Positions 61,377 to 64,000 of a DNA stretch of 64,000 nt are shown here, piece by piece (positions within the stretch are counted from its first letter, which is position 1; every line of letters starts with the position of its first letter). The notes beneath the pieces were generated by a model, which saw nothing but the letters and a program-made list of their open reading frames with translations, was not told where the DNA came from and searched no databases. Made by a program: the position numbers and the translations under genes. Origin of the DNA: Streptomyces akebiae. Lineage in GTDB: Bacteria > Actinomycetota > Actinomycetes > Streptomycetales > Streptomycetaceae. The stretch is from positions 1,922,001 through 1,986,000 of the forward strand of contig NZ_CP080647.1 of NCBI RefSeq assembly GCF_019599145.1, given 5' to 3'.

Positions 61377-61890
61377 GCATCCTGCGGATCACGCAGTCCC
61401 AGTAACCGGCGGCGATCACTGTGCCTCCGGCCGATAGAAGAAAGGGCTCCAGATGGAACTGTCGATCGTCGATACCGTTCACGTCACCGGCCGGTCCATG
61501 ACCGCAAGAGGCTGTCTGGCAGTGCCAGCCCGTCCCGACGGTGTCGGAGCTCTTTGACTCTCGGCCCGACATCCCCCGTCCATGGCGCCTCATGGCGCAC
61601 CCACCCGGTGCGACAAGCTCTCGGTTCACTGCGAGGCGACCGTCGTCGCGGCCATCAACGAATGATTGTGACCAGCCATTCGATGCCCGCTGACGGAGAA
61701 CGCACGCCGGACGCATCCTCGCCGTCGCATCTGTCACTGCGGGCCTTGATGGTGTCGGCGTCGGCTGAACGATTCAGCCGACGCCGACAAGAGCGATGAC
61801 CACCGAGGCTACGGCGCCATCGCGCCGATCCTGGACGAAGCGCATGTCGAATCAATCCATGCTTCCTGGCGGCTCCGTCCGCTATGGCGG
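61377..61890. other. Intergenic region between convergent genes
   Basis: No gene is seen. The only clear element is the hairpin at 61753-61789 (entered separately). Confidence 0.5.
61753..61789 (-). terminator. Very strong hairpin, probably bidirectional terminator
   Basis: A perfect 17-bp inverted repeat (core GTCGGCGTCGGCTGAA at 61754-61769 and TTCAGCCGACGCCGAC at 61773-61788, plus an outer T-A pair) with a 3-base loop CGA. It lies about 100 bases after the stop of the DUF6644 gene on the - strand and between convergent genes. Confidence 0.7.
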
Positions 61891-62373
61891 TCAGGTATAG
61901 GCCAGGAGCCTCCCCGCGATCGTGACGCCCGACCACGACGTGAGGGAGACGACCGCAGCGACCCGGGCCGCGACAGGCGTCGGCTGGTCCATGTCCCAGT
62001 CGGCCACGCCGCGGTAGGTCCGCCGATGGAAGATCAGGATGTTCAGACCTGCGAGCAGGATGAGGCCGAGCTTCCACGGAGCACTGCCACGGTCGGCGAG
62101 AAGGCTCGCGCCGGGCAGGAACATGACCACGCCGGTGACTGCCGCGATCACGAAGCCGAGATGTGACATGCGGAGCAAGTAGTCGGCCGCGGTCGTCACC
62201 CGCAGAGTCCGCCGGCCGAGCCCCAGCAGCCGGAGATCGAATGCCGCGGCCGGCCCTATGAGGAGGGCGATGCCGATGATGTGGACGCTTTCGAGCATCG
62301 GGTACAGGTAGGCCGTGCCACGGACGGCCTCGGAGAACCAGTTGTCCTCCAGCCAGGAGAAGATGTTGTCCAT
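61891..62373 (-). CDS. DUF6644-type membrane protein
   Basis: 160 residues from ATG 62373. About four membrane segments: YLYPMLESVHIIGIALLIGP, SHLGFVIAAVTGVVMFLPGA, LGLILLAGLNILIFHR, and VAAVVSLTSWSGVTIAGRLL. The motif ESVHIIGIALLIG with a buried His is typical of small integral proteins seen beside DUF6152 genes. Function unknown; the histidines could bind haem or metal (speculation). It follows the DUF6152 gene after 11 bases, so the two are co-transcribed. Confidence 0.7.
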   Translation of the reverse strand: MDNIFSWLEDNWFSEAVRGTAYLYPMLESVHIIGIALLIGPAAAFDLRLLGLGRRTLRVTTAADYLLRMSHLGFVIAAVTGVVMFLPGASLLADRGSAPWKLGLILLAGLNILIFHRRTYRGVADWDMDQPTPVAARVAAVVSLTSWSGVTIAGRLLAYT

Positions 62374-62384
62374 GACTGGCGCCG

Positions 62385-63104
62385 TCACTCTCGGGGCGAG
62401 CGTCGTCGCAGGTAGAAGACTCCACCTGCGATAACGGCGACCAGTACGCCACCGAGCGTGGCCCACACCACGGTCGGTGACGTGCCCTCGGAGTCCGCTG
62501 CGGCCGACGGGGAATCCTGGTCGGCGTCGGCGGCGGGTGCGTCGCCCTCCGGATAAGGGACCGGCAGCGGCCTCGCCGGGAGTTCCTCGTTGAGCACCTG
62601 GTTGACAGGCTTCCCCTCTTCGTACCAGAACACGACCGGACGGAACTCGTCGGTGTGACTCCTGCCGACGTAACCGACGGCTTCGATCCGCTCGCCGTCC
62701 TCGAGCTCGCGGTCCAGGCCCCACATCCCCGTGAAGCTCGGCGGCGCGATGGTGACCTCCAGCTCGTCCTGAGACCCGCTGTAGGACGGTGCGGCATTGA
62801 TCGGGTCGCTGTCGGCGGCGTCCCGCAGTCCCTCGGGCAGATCGCGCTCGGGGGTGTCAGCAGGGAGATCGCTGTCGATGGTCACGTTGAAGTAGGAGTG
62901 CGGCTCACCCCAGCGGACCTGCGAGACAGTACCCGAGATGTAGTAGAGGCGATCGGTGTCGAAGTCGTCGAACCCGTGGTGCGCCTGCGCGGCCCCCGCC
63001 GAGAACATGATGAGCGTCGTCGCGGAGACCAGAGACGCTGTCGCCAGCCTGACGCGACGGGCGCCGGTGCGAGCCACGGGTGCGGCGATGTTGATGAAGT
63101 GCAT
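62385..63104 (-). CDS. DUF6152-type exported protein with membrane anchor
   Basis: 239 residues from ATG 63104; an earlier in-frame Met gives an unlikely leader. Signal peptide (residues about 1-41, ending MFSAGAAQA), then HHGFDDFDTDRLYYISGTVS, QVRWGEPHSYFNVTID: the HHGF--FD start and PH motif are those of DUF6152. A Pro/Ala/Ser-rich linker and a C-terminal membrane helix (VVWATLGGVLVAVIAGGVFY) with RRR anchor it outside the membrane. If cut after AQA, the mature protein starts with two histidines. Function unknown. Confidence 0.75.
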   Translation of the reverse strand: MHFINIAAPVARTGARRVRLATASLVSATTLIMFSAGAAQAHHGFDDFDTDRLYYISGTVSQVRWGEPHSYFNVTIDSDLPADTPERDLPEGLRDAADSDPINAAPSYSGSQDELEVTIAPPSFTGMWGLDRELEDGERIEAVGYVGRSHTDEFRPVVFWYEEGKPVNQVLNEELPARPLPVPYPEGDAPAADADQDSPSAAADSEGTSPTVVWATLGGVLVAVIAGGVFYLRRRSPRE

Positions 63105-63236
63105 ACCGAGTCGATCCTTTGCGAGGGCTTGGGGTGTGCCGCAGTCAGTGAACCTCAACAAACGCCCAGCGAAGAGGGGTCAATTTCCTCCCAGGATCGG
63201 GGAGTCCCTGCCTTGGGAGGTGCGTTCGGAGCACCT

Positions 63237-63386
63237 TCAGTGACCGTTCTGACACTCTCGGCAATAGTTGGTCATATCGATCAGCTGTCGCCGACTTCGT
63301 ATCGGTGGCCGACCGGGCTTCCGTCCGTTCGGCAACAGCGACTCCAGCACTGCCCATTGTTCGTCGGTGAGATCTGCATGCGCCAC
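63237..63386 (-). pseudogene. IS5-type transposase N-terminal remnant
   Basis: The - strand frame from GTG 63386 reads HADLTDEQWAVLESLLPNGR, KPGRPPIRSRRQLIDMTNY, then stops at 63237. This is the N-terminal DUF4096-like domain of IS5-type transposases (LTDEQW-VL-PLLP---KPGRPP---RQLIDGI). The rest is lost. It is not the same gene as the IS at 32278. Confidence 0.65.
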
Positions 63387-63482
63387 GAATCAAGACCCCT
63401 CACGGACAAGATCCACTTTCGACACACGCCCGGACCCGTCACCTGGTGCGGGGCGAAGCAGCACGACCCGGACTACCGGACT

Positions 63483-64000
63483 TCAGGCGGCCGGCTCCAT
63501 CGTCCCCGTTGCCATCCCCACCGACACGCGCGTCGTCAGGATCCTCGCCTCGGTCGTGATCCGGCGTTCCTCCTGGTCGAAGTCGGGCGCGGCGCAGATG
63601 AACATGGTGTGGCCGTCTTCTCCTCCGATGACGGACGAGAAGGGCATCATGCCGGGCACAATCTCATCGATCACCTCGCCCCCTTCACGCAGGCGCAGGA
63701 GTTTCTCAGAACCGAGGTCGGCGATCCACAGTGCGCCCTCGGCATCGACGCACATGCCGTCAGGGCACACGAGGAACTCCGCCTGGGCCTCGGCGAACTC
63801 CGTCGTGCTGGGCAGCGGACCGAACTCGGCCCATACCCGGTGATTGATGAGCCGCCCGTCGTCGGTCAGGTCGAAGGCGGAGATGCGGTTCCCGAAGGTT
63901 TCGTTGACGAGGAAGACGTTGTCTTCGGTGAGTACGCAGCCGTTCGGGAACCAGAGGTCGGTGGCGACCTCGGTGATCCGGCCGTCCGGGTCGATCCGGT
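63483..64000 (-). CDS. SMP-30/gluconolactonase family protein (5' part beyond window)
   Basis: The C-terminal 172 residues are visible, open at the window end. Beta-propeller signatures: DLWFPNGCVLTEDNVFLVNE, FGNRISAFDLTDDGRL, CPDGMCVDAEGALWIADLGS (calcium-site D in PDGMCVDAEG-LW) and MPFSSVIGGEDGHTMFICAA. The family contains Ca2+- or Zn2+-dependent lactonases. It may open a lactone in the catabolic pathway next to it. It ends with a short Gly/Thr/Pro tail. Confidence 0.87.
   Translation of the reverse strand, partial: RIDPDGRITEVATDLWFPNGCVLTEDNVFLVNETFGNRISAFDLTDDGRLINHRVWAEFGPLPSTTEFAEAQAEFLVCPDGMCVDAEGALWIADLGSEKLLRLREGGEVIDEIVPGMMPFSSVIGGEDGHTMFICAAPDFDQEERRITTEARILTTRVSVGMATGTMEPAA

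Noticed and set aside
1..64000. tRNA genes, attachment sites, CRISPR arrays and origins
   Set aside because: I saw no cloverleaf-type tRNA end, no regularly spaced repeats and no long direct repeats that could be att sites, so the ends of the conjugative element cannot be fixed here.

Overview
The DNA is very GC-rich, uses GTG and TTG starts freely, and carries families typical of Streptomyces or a close actinomycete (repeated DUF317 proteins, PaoABC/XdhC, AtuA-family and MmgE/PrpD genes). Nothing here looks like core chromosome apart from moaA. The window reads as accessory or chromosome-arm DNA: a conjugative element followed by secretion and catabolic cassettes separated by transposase debris.

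1-18 kb: part of an integrative/conjugative element or conjugative plasmid, all on the + strand and tightly packed, with many start/stop overlaps. It has a relaxase-like gene that has lost its metal-binding motif, a VirD4/TraG-type coupling ATPase, a PP-loop (PAPS-reductase family) enzyme overlapping a C5-cytosine methyltransferase, a protein made of two DnaB N-terminal-like domains without a helicase motor, and a series of two-gene units in which a small, mostly helical protein precedes a DUF317 protein. Several genes here have no ATG, GTG or TTG at the expected place, but have ATT, ATA or GTA six or seven bases after a Shine-Dalgarno-like sequence.

18-26 kb: an IS1380-type remnant, about 1 kb with no clear gene, a secreted alpha/beta hydrolase, a Tat-exported intradiol dioxygenase, a drug-efflux MFS gene, a broken discoidin-type fragment and a MarP-like protease that has lost its catalytic serine.

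25.6-31.7 kb (- strand): an operon for an exported molybdenum aldehyde oxidoreductase of the PaoABC type (Tat-signal 2Fe-2S subunit, FAD/4Fe-4S subunit, molybdopterin subunit), its XdhC-type maturation factor and moaA.

32.3-34 kb: an almost intact IS5-family element whose right end supplies the start codon of a C-terminally truncated F420-dependent oxidoreductase gene.

34.5-47 kb: an acyl-CoA catabolic cluster with a TetR regulator, enoyl-CoA hydratases, SDR, acyl-CoA synthetase, AtuA-family protein, a two-subunit biotin-dependent acyl-CoA carboxylase and an acyl-CoA dehydrogenase. The set resembles the Pseudomonas acyclic-terpene (Atu) pathway, with a fragment of a TIGR03084 gene left inside it.

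47-64 kb: transposase remnants around a second catabolic cluster of unknown substrate: four SDRs, a zinc alcohol dehydrogenase, an aldehyde dehydrogenase, a beta-hydroxyacid dehydrogenase and two MmgE/PrpD proteins, with a MarR-SDR pair. A DUF6152/DUF6644 exported/membrane pair and a partial SMP-30 lactonase end the window. Function calls were made by reading the sequence and from knowledge of the families; no database search was run.
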